DNA of 64,000 nucleotides from Pseudovibrio brasiliensis (GTDB lineage: Bacteria; Pseudomonadota; Alphaproteobacteria; Rhizobiales; Stappiaceae): positions 408,906 through 472,905 of the forward strand of contig NZ_CP074127.1 in NCBI RefSeq assembly GCF_018282095.1, in the 5' to 3' direction. Below the pieces are notes generated by a model. That model saw only the letters and a program-made list of their open reading frames with translations, did not search any database and had not been told where the DNA came from. Positions 25,404 to 35,398 of the stretch are shown here, one piece after another. The translations under genes and the position numbers were made by a program. Every line of letters begins with the position of its first letter. Positions within the stretch are counted from its first letter, which is position 1.

Positions 25404-26333
25404 ATGAGTGACCCCTCCGAATTTGAACTGGCCAAGGATGTCGCCGCCATAACCTCGGTTATTGAAGGCGTGGTCAACTGTTTTGATCGGGGAGATTATG
25501 AGAGCCTCGCCACGCTCTACAGCGATCACGTGGAGATGGATTACAGCTCTTTGTTTGGCGGCACCGCACACAAGAAGACCCGGGAACAACAGCTGATGGA
25601 CTGGGCAGGTTTTCTGCCGGGTTTCGATCTTGTCCGTCATTCCCTTGCTGACTTCAACGTACGCATTGAAGAAGGCGTCGCGATCACCACTTGCTCTGTG
25701 GTGGGGCAGCTTTATCTGGGTGAGAAGGTCTGGGAGGTAGAAGGCCTCTATCAGTTCCGCTTGCACAAACGCAGCAACCACTGGCGCATTTTCAAACAAC
25801 GCTTTGTTTTGAAAACCGAAAACGGTAACGGCGACATTGTTGAAACCGCAAAGGACCGCGCCAAAGGCCACCCTCCTCCGTTCGTAAAACGCCGCAAGGC
25901 ACAGGCTGCTGTTGTTCGGTTCTTAAAGGCCTTAGAGAACAAGGATATGGACGCGCTGGCGGACGTGTGGTCGGAGAAGGCCGTGCAGGACATGCCTTAT
26001 TCGCCCGATGGTTTTCCGGATGTGGTGGAGGGCAAGAGCAACCTCATCAAGCACTACAGCGCCTGGCCGGAAAATGCGGGAGAAGCGGATTTCACATCCA
26101 ACCTCAAATTCTACCCCATGATGTCGCCGGAATGGGTGTTTGCAGAGTTCACCGGAGAAGTGGAGATCCTGACGACAGGGCGGGAGTACAATCAGATCTA
26201 TGGCGGTTTGTTTCATGTACCCCATGGCAAGATTCAGTATTATCGCGAGTACTTTAATCCCGAACCCTTCCGCTTTGCCTATGACATTGAAGAGGGAAAA
26301 GAGCCGGACAGCTTCCCAACCAGCGAACCTTGA
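25404..26333 (+). CDS. Tandem SnoaL/NTF2-like domain protein
   Basis: 309 aa containing two NTF2/SnoaL-like cone domains, about residues 12-135 and 168-290. This superfamily includes polyketide cyclases, ketosteroid isomerases and dehydratases. Conserved features are the N-terminal helix followed by YESLATLYSDHVEMDYSS in the first domain and MDALADVWSEKAVQDMPYSP in the second. The gene begins 12 bp after the hydrolase with AGGA upstream, so the two are co-translated. Which of the two active pockets works, and on what, cannot be judged from sequence. Confidence 0.8.
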   Translation: MSDPSEFELAKDVAAITSVIEGVVNCFDRGDYESLATLYSDHVEMDYSSLFGGTAHKKTREQQLMDWAGFLPGFDLVRHSLADFNVRIEEGVAITTCSVVGQLYLGEKVWEVEGLYQFRLHKRSNHWRIFKQRFVLKTENGNGDIVETAKDRAKGHPPPFVKRRKAQAAVVRFLKALENKDMDALADVWSEKAVQDMPYSPDGFPDVVEGKSNLIKHYSAWPENAGEADFTSNLKFYPMMSPEWVFAEFTGEVEILTTGREYNQIYGGLFHVPHGKIQYYREYFNPEPFRFAYDIEEGKEPDSFPTSEP

Positions 26334-26402
26334 TGATAATATAAAAATAAATCACTTTCTAAATTAAGTGACACCAAACAAGAACTGCAGCAGAGGTGCC
26401 AG

Positions 26403-27062
26403 ATGGCCAGACGTGCGTTGATTACCGGTGGTAACAGAGGCATTGGGTATGCCATCGCAAAAGGATTGAAGAAAGAAGGCCTTGAGGTCATCATCGGCTC
26501 GCGCAATGCAGAAGCGGGTGCTGAAGCGGCCAAAGAGATCGGCTGCGGACATGTGCAGCTGGATGTGGCCGATCTGCGCTCTATCGAGCAAGCCTATGAT
26601 GATATTGGGGTTATTGACGTTCTGGTGAACAATGCGGGCGTGCTTTACGAAGAGCCTATGCTTGAAAATCCGCGCCAGTTTGAACAGAGCATGCAGGTGA
26701 TGGTGCATGGTCCCTATCACATGATACGACGCGCAGCGCCTTCCATGATCGACCGGCAATACGGGCGGATTGTGAACATGAGCTCTGAATGGGGTTCATT
26801 CGCTGAAGGACTAGGCGGACCTGGAGCTTACGGTGTCGCCAAAGCTGCGCTGAACGCGTTGACGTTAGCGCTTTCCCGCGAACTGCCATCTTGCGTCAAG
26901 ATCAACTCCATGTGCCCCGGCTGGGTTCAAACTCGCATGGGCGGCAGCGCTGCGACACGCACACCTGAGCAAGGCGCAGAAACGGCGATTTGGTTGGCGA
27001 CCCTACCGGAGGCTGGACCAAACGGTGGCTTCTTCAGCGATCACCATCCAATGGATTGGTAA
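26403..27062 (+). CDS. Short-chain dehydrogenase/reductase
   Basis: 219-aa classical SDR. The NAD(P) motif TGGNRGIG is at residues 8-15, NNAG at about 76-79, the catalytic Ser in NMSSEWGS and the YxxxK in AYGVAKAAL. GAGGTG precedes the ATG. It lies 69 bp after the NTF2-like gene and is probably the last gene of that operon, where it would oxidise or reduce the product of the upstream enzymes. The stop codon lies 6 bp from the convergent UDP-glucuronate decarboxylase stop. Confidence 0.9.
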   Translation: MARRALITGGNRGIGYAIAKGLKKEGLEVIIGSRNAEAGAEAAKEIGCGHVQLDVADLRSIEQAYDDIGVIDVLVNNAGVLYEEPMLENPRQFEQSMQVMVHGPYHMIRRAAPSMIDRQYGRIVNMSSEWGSFAEGLGGPGAYGVAKAALNALTLALSRELPSCVKINSMCPGWVQTRMGGSAATRTPEQGAETAIWLATLPEAGPNGGFFSDHHPMDW

Positions 27063-27068
27063 CACCTT

Positions 27069-28064
27069 CTATTCGGCTGGGATCAGCTTCACCGCCTCGG
27101 CTTCTCCGTGTTTGGAGAGGAGCTGCTCAAAATACTGGATCGTCTTGCCCAGCCCTTCCCGCAGTTCTGTGGTTGGACGCCACCCCAGATAATCTCTAGC
27201 GCGGGTGATATCAGGTTTGCGCTGAAGTGGATCATCCTGCGGAAGTGGCTCCCTGATGATCCGGGACTTGGATCCGGTTAGCTCCAGCACAAGCTCCGCA
27301 AGTTGCTTGATGGTGAATTCCTTGGGATTGCCGATGTTGATCGGCATGGAAATATGATCGGGTGCGTTCATCAGCTTGATCATGCCATCTACCAGATCAT
27401 CGCGATAACAGAACGACCGGGTTTGCATGCCATCGCCATACAGCGTGATGGGCTTGTTCATGAGCGCCTGCATGATGAAGTTGGACACCACGCGCCCATC
27501 ATTGGGGTGCATGCGTGGCCCATAGGTGTTGAAGATGCGCATGACCCGGATGTTGATGTTGTTTTGCCGGTAGTAATCGTAAAACAGCGTTTCGGCGCAG
27601 CGTTTTCCCTCGTCATAACAAGAGCGTACGCCGATGGGATTCACATTCCCCCAGTACTCTTCCGGCTGCGGGTGAACCTGCGGGTCGCCGTAAATCTCCG
27701 AGGTCGAGGCCTGCAGGATCTTGGCCTTCACCCGCTTGGCAAGCCCCAGCATATTGATAGCACCCAGCACGCTGGTCTTGGTGGTCTGCACAGGATCGAA
27801 CTGGTAATGCACGGGAGAGGCTGGGCAGGCGAGGTTATAGATCTCGTCCACTTCCACAAACAGCGGCTGACACACATCGTGGCGCAGCAGCTCAAACCGC
27901 TTGTGGTCCAGCAGGTGCTCCACATTCATGCGAGTGCCGGTGAAGAAGTTGTCCAGACACAACACCTCGTGTCCCGCTTCCAAAAGCTTCTCACTGAGAT
28001 AGGAGCCGAGAAAGCCGGATCCACCTGTCACAAGAATTCTGCGCCGATCATCAAGTGAGAACAT
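27069..28064 (-). CDS. UDP-glucuronate decarboxylase (UDP-xylose synthase)
   Basis: 331-aa extended SDR of the UXS type, converting UDP-glucuronate to UDP-xylose with bound NAD+. Visible are the Rossmann motif [10 protein letters not shown] (residues about 14-23), [17 protein letters not shown], the Thr/Ser-Tyr-Lys triad in STSEIYGDP and RSCYDEGKR, and [20 protein letters not shown], all typical of this enzyme. I start at MFSLDDRRR because the frame to 28205 has no family sequence. UDP-xylose feeds lipopolysaccharide or capsule. No glycan gene cluster is adjacent, but a polyprenyl-glycan operon lies 8 kb to the right. Confidence 0.9.
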   Translation of the reverse strand: MFSLDDRRRILVTGGSGFLGSYLSEKLLEAGHEVLCLDNFFTGTRMNVEHLLDHKRFELLRHDVCQPLFVEVDEIYNLACPASPVHYQFDPVQTTKTSVLGAINMLGLAKRVKAKILQASTSEIYGDPQVHPQPEEYWGNVNPIGVRSCYDEGKRCAETLFYDYYRQNNINIRVMRIFNTYGPRMHPNDGRVVSNFIMQALMNKPITLYGDGMQTRSFCYRDDLVDGMIKLMNAPDHISMPINIGNPKEFTIKQLAELVLELTGSKSRIIREPLPQDDPLQRKPDITRARDYLGWRPTTELREGLGKTIQYFEQLLSKHGEAEAVKLIPAE

Positions 28065-28340
28065 GAGGCCAATCCGCAATATTGTCAGAGTTGGGAAAAG
28101 CCTATCAGCCTGCTTTGCGAGGTAAATATTGAAAAACCTCCACCGATAATTGGGAGTGTTTTCAAAGAGATGCCGTTCTGCACGCTTTTGTTGAGCAAAT
28201 TTCAAATAAATGTGCTGGTTGAAGACTTGCTCACAGCGGCATGACTGTTAGCATTGTAGGTAGATTTCCTCACGCCTCGCGTGACTTCTCTGTTCCCCAA
28301 TCTTGAGAGGTTCACGCCAACACTATGTTGCAGGGCTCTA

Positions 28341-29537
28341 ATGAATACCTCCTTTTCGGCTAGTGCTACCAGCGCTGGTATTCTCTCCGCATTCGTTGGT
28401 TTTGCCAGTTCTTTTGCCATTGTTTTGCACGGCCTGAGCGGAGTTGGCGCAACCGCTGAACAGGCAACCTCCGGATTGATGGCACTCGCAATCGCCATGG
28501 GCTTGTGCGGTATCGTCTTCAGCCTTTGGAAGCGCATCCCGATCTCTGTGGCATGGTCCACGCCAAGCGCAGCTCTGCTGGCGACCTCAGGATTGCCTGA
28601 GGGCGGTTTTGCGGCGGCTGTGGGTGCGTTTGTGTTTGCAGGTGTGCTCGTGGTCATCACAGGGCTTTGGAAGCCTCTGAGGCGCATTGTGGGGCTTATC
28701 CCGGTCACGCTTGCACAAGCGATGCTGGCAGGCGTAATCCTGCCACTGTGTCTGGTGCCATTCGAGGCCGTCGCCGAGATCCCTGCTCTTGCGCTGCCTG
28801 TTGTCATCGCGTGGTTTATCGCCGGTCAGGTCAATAAGCTTCTCGCGGTTCCGGCGGCTTTACTGGCATTTCTTGTGGTACTGTACTTCCACGCGGATAC
28901 TTCGGCTCTTGGATCGCTTGAAGTGGTGCAAGCCCCTGTTTTCGTTATGCCAGAGTTCTCCTGGGCTGCGCTGATTGGCATCGGTATCCCGATTTACATC
29001 GTGACCATGGCTTCGCAGAACATTCCGGGTGTCTCCATTCTGCGGTCCTTCGGTTATCAGCCTGTTCCGGGGCCATTGTTCAGCTGGACTGGCGTAGGCT
29101 CGGTTCTCAGCGCACCGTTTGGTGGGCATGGGATCAGTCTGGCGGCTATTACAGCTGCGATCTGCGCCAATGAAGATGCGCACAAAGACCCCGCTAAGCG
29201 CTACTGGGCTGCTGTGGTTGCGGGCGTTGTCTATATCGTGTTTGGTGTATTTTCAGCTGGTTTTGTAGGTGTTGTCGAACTGGCTCCGCGCATACTGATC
29301 GGCGGTGTGGCAGGGCTTGCGCTGATTGGTACGCTGACCGTTTCGGTACAAGGCATGCTGAAAGAGGCTGAAGGTAGAGAGCCCGCGATCCTGACATTCC
29401 TGATCACAGCTTCCGGCCTGTCGTTCTTCGGCATTGGCGCTGCATTCTGGGGACTGCTGGTCGGTATGGGCCTGAAGTTCTGGATGGACTGGAAGCAGCG
29501 CGGCCTGCAAGTTGAACAGGCCACGAAGAAAGCCTGA
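28341..29537 (+). CDS. benE: BenE-family benzoate/H+ symporter
   Basis: 398-aa inner-membrane transporter with about 12 hydrophobic segments, in the NCS2-related BenE family. Recognisable stretches are IPISVAWSTPSAALLATSG (residues about 68-86), ASQNIPGVSILRSFGY near residue 236, and FGGHGISLAAITAAICAN. The family imports benzoate and related aromatics. The first ATG of the frame (28281) is less likely than the one at 28341, which starts just before membrane segment 1. No benzoate catabolic genes are visible nearby. The stop is 2 bp from the convergent GFA stop. Confidence 0.9.
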   Translation: MNTSFSASATSAGILSAFVGFASSFAIVLHGLSGVGATAEQATSGLMALAIAMGLCGIVFSLWKRIPISVAWSTPSAALLATSGLPEGGFAAAVGAFVFAGVLVVITGLWKPLRRIVGLIPVTLAQAMLAGVILPLCLVPFEAVAEIPALALPVVIAWFIAGQVNKLLAVPAALLAFLVVLYFHADTSALGSLEVVQAPVFVMPEFSWAALIGIGIPIYIVTMASQNIPGVSILRSFGYQPVPGPLFSWTGVGSVLSAPFGGHGISLAAITAAICANEDAHKDPAKRYWAAVVAGVVYIVFGVFSAGFVGVVELAPRILIGGVAGLALIGTLTVSVQGMLKEAEGREPAILTFLITASGLSFFGIGAAFWGLLVGMGLKFWMDWKQRGLQVEQATKKA

Positions 29538-29539
29538 GG

Positions 29540-29947
29540 TTACTTGGGCAACTCGTCAAACTTGGTCACGTCTTCCAGCTTCTCATCCCAGTTGGCTTTA
29601 CTGCCCATGAAGATGTGCGCAGTTGGTTCCGCTGACACAGGTGTGTCTAAGGATCCTGCCGGAACGACGATAAAGCTGTTCTCGCGGTCATAGGTGGGGA
29701 CCGGAGAGCCGCAGCTCTCGCAGAAGCTTCTGCGATGGCGGCTGGACGGGACATTGTAGGACTTAATGGCTTCTTCCCCAGCGCTGCAGGTGAAATCAGC
29801 ATCGAATGCAAAGAGATTGGAACCATGAGCAGAACCGGTTCCCTTCCGGCAATGGCTGCAATGGCAAAAGAAGAACTTTTTGAAAGTGGCTTGAATCTCA
29901 AACTGAACGGTCCCGCACAGGCAGGAGCCTTTATGTGTTTCGCGCAT
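29540..29947 (-). CDS. GFA-family (Mss4-like) zinc protein
   Basis: 135-aa protein of the glutathione-dependent formaldehyde-activating enzyme family. Its Mss4-like fold carries zinc-binding cysteines, seen as SCLCGTVQF, FFCHCSHCRKGTGSAHGSN and RSFCESCGSP. The namesake activity (adding glutathione to formaldehyde) is shown for only some members, so function is assigned at family level. The start at 29947 begins at the conserved ETHKGSCLCG. It lies downstream of the opp operon terminator and is not part of that operon. Confidence 0.87.
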   Translation of the reverse strand: MRETHKGSCLCGTVQFEIQATFKKFFFCHCSHCRKGTGSAHGSNLFAFDADFTCSAGEEAIKSYNVPSSRHRRSFCESCGSPVPTYDRENSFIVVPAGSLDTPVSAEPTAHIFMGSKANWDEKLEDVTKFDELPK

Positions 29948-30021
29948 AATGATGGCCTTGAGGGGCAGAGAAATGGAATGGAGCTGCACTTTGACAGCCT
30001 GCCTCCTCAAATGCAAAACAT

Positions 30022-30050
30022 AAAGAAACGGCGGAGCTTTTGCCCCGCCG
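30022..30050 (-). terminator. Terminator of the opp operon
   Basis: The stem CGGCGGAGC / GCCCCGCCG (one mismatch) with a TTTT loop is followed on the minus strand by TTTCTTT. It lies 29-57 bp after the oppF stop. Confidence 0.8.
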
Positions 30051-30078
30051 CCTGTTGTATCATTGATACATATCCACC

Positions 30079-30942
30079 TTACTGGGCGTTTGCTTCCGCC
30101 GCACGGCGCTCTGCAATACGCTTGCGTTCTGCGATTGGATCCGGGATCGGCACCGCGTTGATGAGCTCTTTGGTGTAAGGGCTCTGCGGGTTGTGGATCA
30201 CATCGTGAGCATCACCGATTTCTGCGATATCACCAAACTCCAGAACCATGATGCGGTTACTGATGTGTTTGACCACGCTGAGATCGTGCGCAATGAACAG
30301 CAGGGACAGCCCCAGCTCTTTCTGCAGATCCATCAGCAGGTTCACAACCTGCGCCTGAACAGACACATCAAGCGCAGATACCGGCTCGTCGCAGATGATC
30401 ATCTTTGGATTGGTGATCAGCGCGCGAGCGATGCCGATACGCTGACACTGACCGCCAGAGAACTCGTGCGGATAGCGGTTGATCATGCGGGCGGACAGGC
30501 CCACTTTCTCCATCAGCTCACGAACGCGCTTCTTCACTTCATCTTTGGATGTGTTCGGATAGTGCGTCTTTAGCGGCTCGGCGATGATCTGCCCGGCAGT
30601 CAGACGTGGGTTCAAAGACGCGAGAGGGTCCTGGAAAATCATCTGGATTTCCTTGCGGATACCCAGCAGTTCCTTCTCGTTCATCTTCATCAGGTCGCGG
30701 CCCTGCCAGAACACTTCGCCGCCCTGAGACGGGATCATGCGAATGATCGCACGGGCGAGTGTCGACTTGCCACAGCCGGATTCACCCACAATACCGAGGG
30801 TTTCACCTTCTGCCAGATCAAAGGACACACCTTTAACCGCACGCAGAATGTCTGGCTGATGCCAAGGCAGAGCATTTTGCTTCTTGATTTTGAATTCCAC
30901 CCGCATGTCGCGAACGGATAAGATTGGCTCTTTCGTGCTCAA
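30079..30942 (-). CDS. oppF: Oligopeptide ABC transporter ATPase OppF
   Basis: 287 aa. Second ATPase of the peptide importer. Walker [10 protein letters not shown] (residues about 54-62), signature [15 protein letters not shown], Walker [13 protein letters not shown] and the C-terminal oligopeptide/dipeptide motif ([15 protein letters not shown]) are visible. Start is TTG two bases after the oppD stop, with GGAGGG upstream, so it is translationally coupled. It is the last gene of the operon. Confidence 0.93.
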   Translation of the reverse strand: MSTKEPILSVRDMRVEFKIKKQNALPWHQPDILRAVKGVSFDLAEGETLGIVGESGCGKSTLARAIIRMIPSQGGEVFWQGRDLMKMNEKELLGIRKEIQMIFQDPLASLNPRLTAGQIIAEPLKTHYPNTSKDEVKKRVRELMEKVGLSARMINRYPHEFSGGQCQRIGIARALITNPKMIICDEPVSALDVSVQAQVVNLLMDLQKELGLSLLFIAHDLSVVKHISNRIMVLEFGDIAEIGDAHDVIHNPQSPYTKELINAVPIPDPIAERKRIAERRAAEANAQ

Positions 30943-30944
30943 AA

Positions 30945-31799
30945 TTAGCCCTCCGCCATTTGGGATTCAAAGCTACGATCTAGCGTCATCAAGCGGTCTT
31001 CGTCCTGATCCAGGCGAGGAACAGCACTCAGCAGACCTTTGGTGTATGGATGGCTTGGCTTGCCGAAGATATCAACGGTAGAGCCCTGCTCCATCACCTC
31101 ACCCTTGTACATCACCATAGTGCGCTCACAGGAGCCCGCCACGATGCCAAGGTTATGGGTGATCAGAACAATCGCCATGTGGAACTCTTCCTGAAGCTCC
31201 ACCAGAAGATCCATGATGCGCGCCTGAACAGTCACATCGAGTGCCGTTGTTGGCTCATCTGCAATCAGCAGTTTCGGACGGCAGAGCAGAGACATCGCGA
31301 TCATCACACGCTGGCGCATACCACCGGAGAACTCATGAGGGTAAAGGTGAATGCGGTTCTTTGCATTCGGGATCTTCACCGCTTCCAGCATACGCACGCA
31401 TTCAGCAATCGCATCTTTCTTTTTCATGCGTTTGCCGTCTGGCGAGTTGTAGATCAGCGTCTCAGACATCTGGTCTGAAATGCGCAGGTATGGGTTCAGG
31501 GAGGTCATCGGATCCTGGAAGATCATCGCGATCTCATTGGAGCGAAGCTTGTTCATCTCCTCATGAGAAAGGCCGATAACTTCCTGTCCCTGATACTTGA
31601 TTGATCCGGAAACCTGCGCGTTATGCGGCAAAAGCCCCATGGTTGCGAAGGCGGTCTGGCTTTTACCAGATCCGGATTCACCCACGATCGCAAGAGTCTC
31701 GCCCTTGTCGATCGTCAGGTTTACGTTTCTTACGGCTTCCACCAATCCGTCAGGAGTGTCGTAGGTGATCCGTAGGTTTTGGATATCCAGAAGTGCCAC
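30945..31799 (-). CDS. oppD: Oligopeptide ABC transporter ATPase OppD
   Basis: 284 aa. First ATPase of the importer, with Walker [10 protein letters not shown], signature [15 protein letters not shown], Walker [15 protein letters not shown] and the C-terminal [19 protein letters not shown] motif. This last element binds a Fe-S cluster in some OppD proteins, but here no cysteine cluster is visible in the tail. GTG start with AGGAGGTG upstream. It pairs with OppF to drive uptake. Confidence 0.93.
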   Translation of the reverse strand: MALLDIQNLRITYDTPDGLVEAVRNVNLTIDKGETLAIVGESGSGKSQTAFATMGLLPHNAQVSGSIKYQGQEVIGLSHEEMNKLRSNEIAMIFQDPMTSLNPYLRISDQMSETLIYNSPDGKRMKKKDAIAECVRMLEAVKIPNAKNRIHLYPHEFSGGMRQRVMIAMSLLCRPKLLIADEPTTALDVTVQARIMDLLVELQEEFHMAIVLITHNLGIVAGSCERTMVMYKGEVMEQGSTVDIFGKPSHPYTKGLLSAVPRLDQDEDRLMTLDRSFESQMAEG

Positions 31800-31810
31800 G
31801 ATTTCACCTC

Positions 31811-32740
31811 CTACCGGTCTTTAGGGTCAAGCGCATCGCGCAGACCGTCACCGATAAAGAAAAAGCTGAACAGAGTGATGATGAAGAAGAACATTGGGAA
31901 TGCCAGCTGCCACAAAGTGCCATACTGCATGGTTCCCGCGCCTTCCGCGATCAATGCACCCCAGCTGGTGTTCGGCTCCTGAACACCCAGACCAAGGAAG
32001 GAAATGAAGCTCTCGGTCAGGATCATCTGCGGAACCAGAAGGGTCGCGTACACAACAACAACGCCCAGCAGGTTCGGCACGATATGACGAAGAATGATCG
32101 TGAGTGGCTTAACGCCCGTAGCGATAGCAGCTTCCACGAACTCCTTGTTCTTCAGCGTCAGGGTCTGACCACGTGCAATACGGGACATGTCCAGCCAGGA
32201 AATCAGGCCAATACCCACGAAGAGCATGAAGATGGAACGCCCGAACACAACCAACAAGAGGATCAGAACGAACATGTAAGGGATGGACTGCAGAATATCG
32301 ACGATACGCATCATCACGTTGTCGACCTTACCGCCGGTGTAGCCAGCAATTGCACCGTAAAGAGTGCCAACGACCACTGCGATCAGAGCGCCGATCACGC
32401 CGACCATCAGAGAGATCTGGGTACCCTGAACAACACGCGCAAACAAATCGCGGCCAAGTTCGTCAGCCCCAAAGTAGTGGCCATTTTCAATGCTTGGAGC
32501 ACCAAGCTCAGCAATCTGACCCAGAACACCCCAGTCGATTTCTTCGTTAGACCATGCAGCGATCATATGACCGAAGGTGGAAAATGCGAGAACGCCAATA
32601 AGAATGATCAGGCTGACAAGAGCAGCTTTGTTTTTGAGGAAGCGGCGGCGCGCATCTGCGAAGAGCGAACGACCTTGCACCTCATCCTGAGCAGCCAGAT
32701 TATCTGCCAGCTGCTCCATTTTTTGAACATCTACCATCAT
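31811..32740 (-). CDS. oppC: Oligopeptide ABC transporter permease OppC
   Basis: 309 aa. Inner-membrane permease. An N-terminal cytoplasmic region precedes the first hydrophobic segment (about residues 36-56), then the typical GADELGRDLFARVVQGTQISL sequence (residues about 97-117) and the EAA-like loop EFVEAAIATGVKPLTIILRHIVP near residue 200. Encoded 11 bp after oppB and 11 bp before oppD, consistent with one operon. Confidence 0.93.
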   Translation of the reverse strand: MMVDVQKMEQLADNLAAQDEVQGRSLFADARRRFLKNKAALVSLIILIGVLAFSTFGHMIAAWSNEEIDWGVLGQIAELGAPSIENGHYFGADELGRDLFARVVQGTQISLMVGVIGALIAVVVGTLYGAIAGYTGGKVDNVMMRIVDILQSIPYMFVLILLLVVFGRSIFMLFVGIGLISWLDMSRIARGQTLTLKNKEFVEAAIATGVKPLTIILRHIVPNLLGVVVVYATLLVPQMILTESFISFLGLGVQEPNTSWGALIAEGAGTMQYGTLWQLAFPMFFFIITLFSFFFIGDGLRDALDPKDR

Positions 32741-32751
32741 GAGCTCAGCCC

Positions 32752-33675
32752 TCAGTATCTAATCTTCGGGTCGACCCATGCATACAGGATGTCGACAATG
32801 AGATTGAAGAGAATGGTGAGACCGCCAACGAGGATGGTGATACCCATCATCACTGCATAGTCTCGGTTGAGTGCAGAGTTCACGTAGAACTGACCAATAC
32901 CACCAGTAGAGAAGTACATGTCGATGATAACAGAACCTGTGATCATGGAAACGAACGCAGGGCCGAGATAAGACATGACTGGCAGTAGGGCAGGCTTAAG
33001 AGCGTGCTTGAAGATGATAACCCTGTATGGCAAGCCTTTCGCCATCGCTGTGCGAATAAAGTTTGTATGCAGCACTTCCAGCATGGAAGAGCGGGTCAAA
33101 CGGGCGACCGAAGCCATATAACTGGTCGAAAGGGCGATCACAGGCAGGATCAAATGGTTCCACTGGCCGTCGTTCCAGCCACCGCCTGGCAACCAGCCAA
33201 GCCACAGGGTGAAGGTGAGAACGAGGATTGGTGCCATAACGAAGTTAGGCAGTACCTGTGCGCCGATAGAAACACCAACTGCAAAGTAGTCAAGCCAGCT
33301 GTTCTGTTTGAGCGCTGCTGCGATACCAAGCGCGCCTCCAACCAGGACAGCCACAGCGAATGACAGGAAACCATAGGTCAGAGTGACCGGGAAGCCATTT
33401 GCAATGATGTCGTTAACACTCCGGTCCTTGTATTTAAAGGATGGGCCGAAGTCGAATTCCGTAATAATTCCACCAATATAGTTGATGATCTGAACGTATA
33501 TTGGACTGTTCAGGCCGTACTTGGCCTCAATGTTTGCAAGAACCGCAGGAGGGAGCGGGCGCTCGGATGTGAATGGGCCGCCGGGTGCCGCATGCATGAG
33601 CAGAAATGAGATGACTATGAGCAGCAGCAATGTTGGCACTGCAATCGCCACTCTTCGTAGGATGTAGCTGAGCAT
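32752..33675 (-). CDS. oppB: Oligopeptide ABC transporter permease OppB
   Basis: 307 aa. Permease subunit. The N-terminal membrane segment has MLSYILRRVAIAVPTLLLLIV-like character, and YIGGIITEFDFGPSFKYKDRSV plus the loop MLEVLHTNFIRTAMAKGLPYRVIIFKHAL are conserved in DppB/OppB proteins. It lies 94 bp downstream of oppA with a terminator hairpin between, so it is likely expressed at a lower level than oppA. Confidence 0.93.
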   Translation of the reverse strand: MLSYILRRVAIAVPTLLLLIVISFLLMHAAPGGPFTSERPLPPAVLANIEAKYGLNSPIYVQIINYIGGIITEFDFGPSFKYKDRSVNDIIANGFPVTLTYGFLSFAVAVLVGGALGIAAALKQNSWLDYFAVGVSIGAQVLPNFVMAPILVLTFTLWLGWLPGGGWNDGQWNHLILPVIALSTSYMASVARLTRSSMLEVLHTNFIRTAMAKGLPYRVIIFKHALKPALLPVMSYLGPAFVSMITGSVIIDMYFSTGGIGQFYVNSALNRDYAVMMGITILVGGLTILFNLIVDILYAWVDPKIRY

Positions 33676-33726
33676 TGTTATTAGTGTCTCGTATGAAGAA
33701 CGGGTGTATCAGCAACAGTAAGATGC

Positions 33727-33754
33727 AAAAACACCGGTGTCTGAGACACCGGTG
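33727..33754 (-). terminator. Intra-operon attenuator between oppA and oppB
   Basis: A perfect 10-bp stem CACCGGTGTC / GACACCGGTG with a TGA loop is followed on the minus strand by TTTTT. It lies 15-43 bp past the oppA stop and would reduce read-through into oppB, giving excess binding protein. Confidence 0.85.
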
Positions 33755-33769
33755 CTCTTGATTGCTGGA

Positions 33770-35398
33770 TTACTTCGCAACCTTGTAGAGGTTTTTCGCG
33801 TACCAGTTCTGCTCAGCGTTTTTGATTGGCCAGTTCTTCAACTGTGCGTTCATCATGTAAACGTTGGTGTAGTGGTAGATCGGAATAATCGGCATTTCTG
33901 CAGACATGATCTCTTCGATACGAGTATAGTTAGCCTGTGGGTCTGCTGTGGACTTTGCATCTGACAACAGCTCATCAACCTCAGCATTCACAAACTTACC
34001 GTCATTGTAGCCGGATTCAGAATCCATCAGATCAAGGAAGGTGGATGCTTCGTTGTAATCGCCACACCATGCACCACGAGCAAGCTCAAAGTTCTGGTTG
34101 CCACGCTCGTTCAGGAATGTTTTCCATTCCATGTTGTTCATGTTGACCTTAACGCCAAGCTTCTGCTTCCACATCTGGGTCATCGCGATAGCGATTTTCT
34201 TGTGGCCTTCAGAAGTGTTGTACACCAGATCAAACTCAAGCGGGTTGTCTTTGGTGAAGCCAGCAGCTTCAAGCAGTTCTTTTGCTTTTGCATCACGCTC
34301 TTGTTGGGACCAACCAGCAAAATCTACTTTTGGAACTTCAAAGCCAGCGGTTACAGCAGGAGTGAAGGTGTAAGCTGGGAACTGACCGCCCTGAAGAACA
34401 GCGTCGGTGATGACGCGACGGTCAAGAGCGTATGCCAGAGCCTTACGTACACGAACGTCCTTGAATTCTTCCGGACCGGAGTCGGACAGATTGAAGGTAT
34501 AGTAGTAAGAGCAGAGACGTGGGAAGACCACAGCCTGATCTGGATACTCTTTTTTCAAACGCGGGAACTGACCAGCTGGAACTTCAGTACGGTCGGTTTC
34601 ACCTGCCAGGTAACGGGTCAGAGCGATGTTTTCATCGTTGATGACAAGGGTTTCAACCTTATCAATGATGGTGCTCTCGTTATCCCAATAGTTGGTGTTA
34701 CGTTCCATGATCGCAGTTTCCTGCGGAACGTGCTTCACCAGCTTGTATGCACCGTTAGAAACGATGTTTTCTGGCTTCGTCCACTCTGCACCATGTGCTT
34801 CGATTGCCCATTTAGGAGATGGGAAAGTACTGGAGTGGGTGGTCATTGCAGTGAAGTAAGGCAGTGGCTTGGTCAGCTTAACTTCGAGAGTATGATCGTC
34901 GATAGCTTTGATGCCTAGTTCTTCAGGCTTCATTTCGCCTTTAACAATTGCATCAGCATTTTCTACGGACATCAACTCAGCGTACCACTGGTACGGAGAA
35001 GCCAACTCTGGGCTTGCAAGGCGGCGCCATGCGAATACGAAGTCGCCAGCAGTTACAGGCTTACCATCAGACCACTTTGCGTTGTCGCGCAGCTTGAAGG
35101 TGTAAGTCAGGTTGTCGTCAGAAACAGTGTGGCTCAGAGCAACACCTGGTACCAGGTTGCCAAGATTGTCCTGGCTGTACAGACCTTCAAACAGGTTACG
35201 TGCGATCTCGGAGCCGGATACGTCTTCGTTGACCTGTGGGTCAAAAGAAGAGTGCTCGTCAAGAATACGGTAAGTGAAAGTCTGTTCGTCAGCGAGCTTC
35301 TCGCCTGTTTCTGGATGAACACCCGCAGCAAATGCAGAGGTAGAGAGCAATGCGGTGCCTACTACGCTCGCCAAAAGAGCGCTTTTGCTGAATTTCAT
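33770..35398 (-). CDS. oppA: Periplasmic oligopeptide-binding protein OppA
   Basis: 542-aa solute-binding protein (SBP family 5) that captures peptides for OppBCDF. A Sec signal peptide ends near ALLSTSAFA-AGV, with no lipobox cysteine, so it is free periplasmic. The conserved segment YTFKLRDNAKWSDGKPVTAGDFVFAWRR (residues about 95-122) and the large two-lobed body fit E. coli OppA, which has about the same length. GAGGAG precedes the ATG. It heads the operon and is followed by the attenuator. Confidence 0.95.
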   Translation of the reverse strand: MKFSKSALLASVVGTALLSTSAFAAGVHPETGEKLADEQTFTYRILDEHSSFDPQVNEDVSGSEIARNLFEGLYSQDNLGNLVPGVALSHTVSDDNLTYTFKLRDNAKWSDGKPVTAGDFVFAWRRLASPELASPYQWYAELMSVENADAIVKGEMKPEELGIKAIDDHTLEVKLTKPLPYFTAMTTHSSTFPSPKWAIEAHGAEWTKPENIVSNGAYKLVKHVPQETAIMERNTNYWDNESTIIDKVETLVINDENIALTRYLAGETDRTEVPAGQFPRLKKEYPDQAVVFPRLCSYYYTFNLSDSGPEEFKDVRVRKALAYALDRRVITDAVLQGGQFPAYTFTPAVTAGFEVPKVDFAGWSQQERDAKAKELLEAAGFTKDNPLEFDLVYNTSEGHKKIAIAMTQMWKQKLGVKVNMNNMEWKTFLNERGNQNFELARGAWCGDYNEASTFLDLMDSESGYNDGKFVNAEVDELLSDAKSTADPQANYTRIEEIMSAEMPIIPIYHYTNVYMMNAQLKNWPIKNAEQNWYAKNLYKVAK

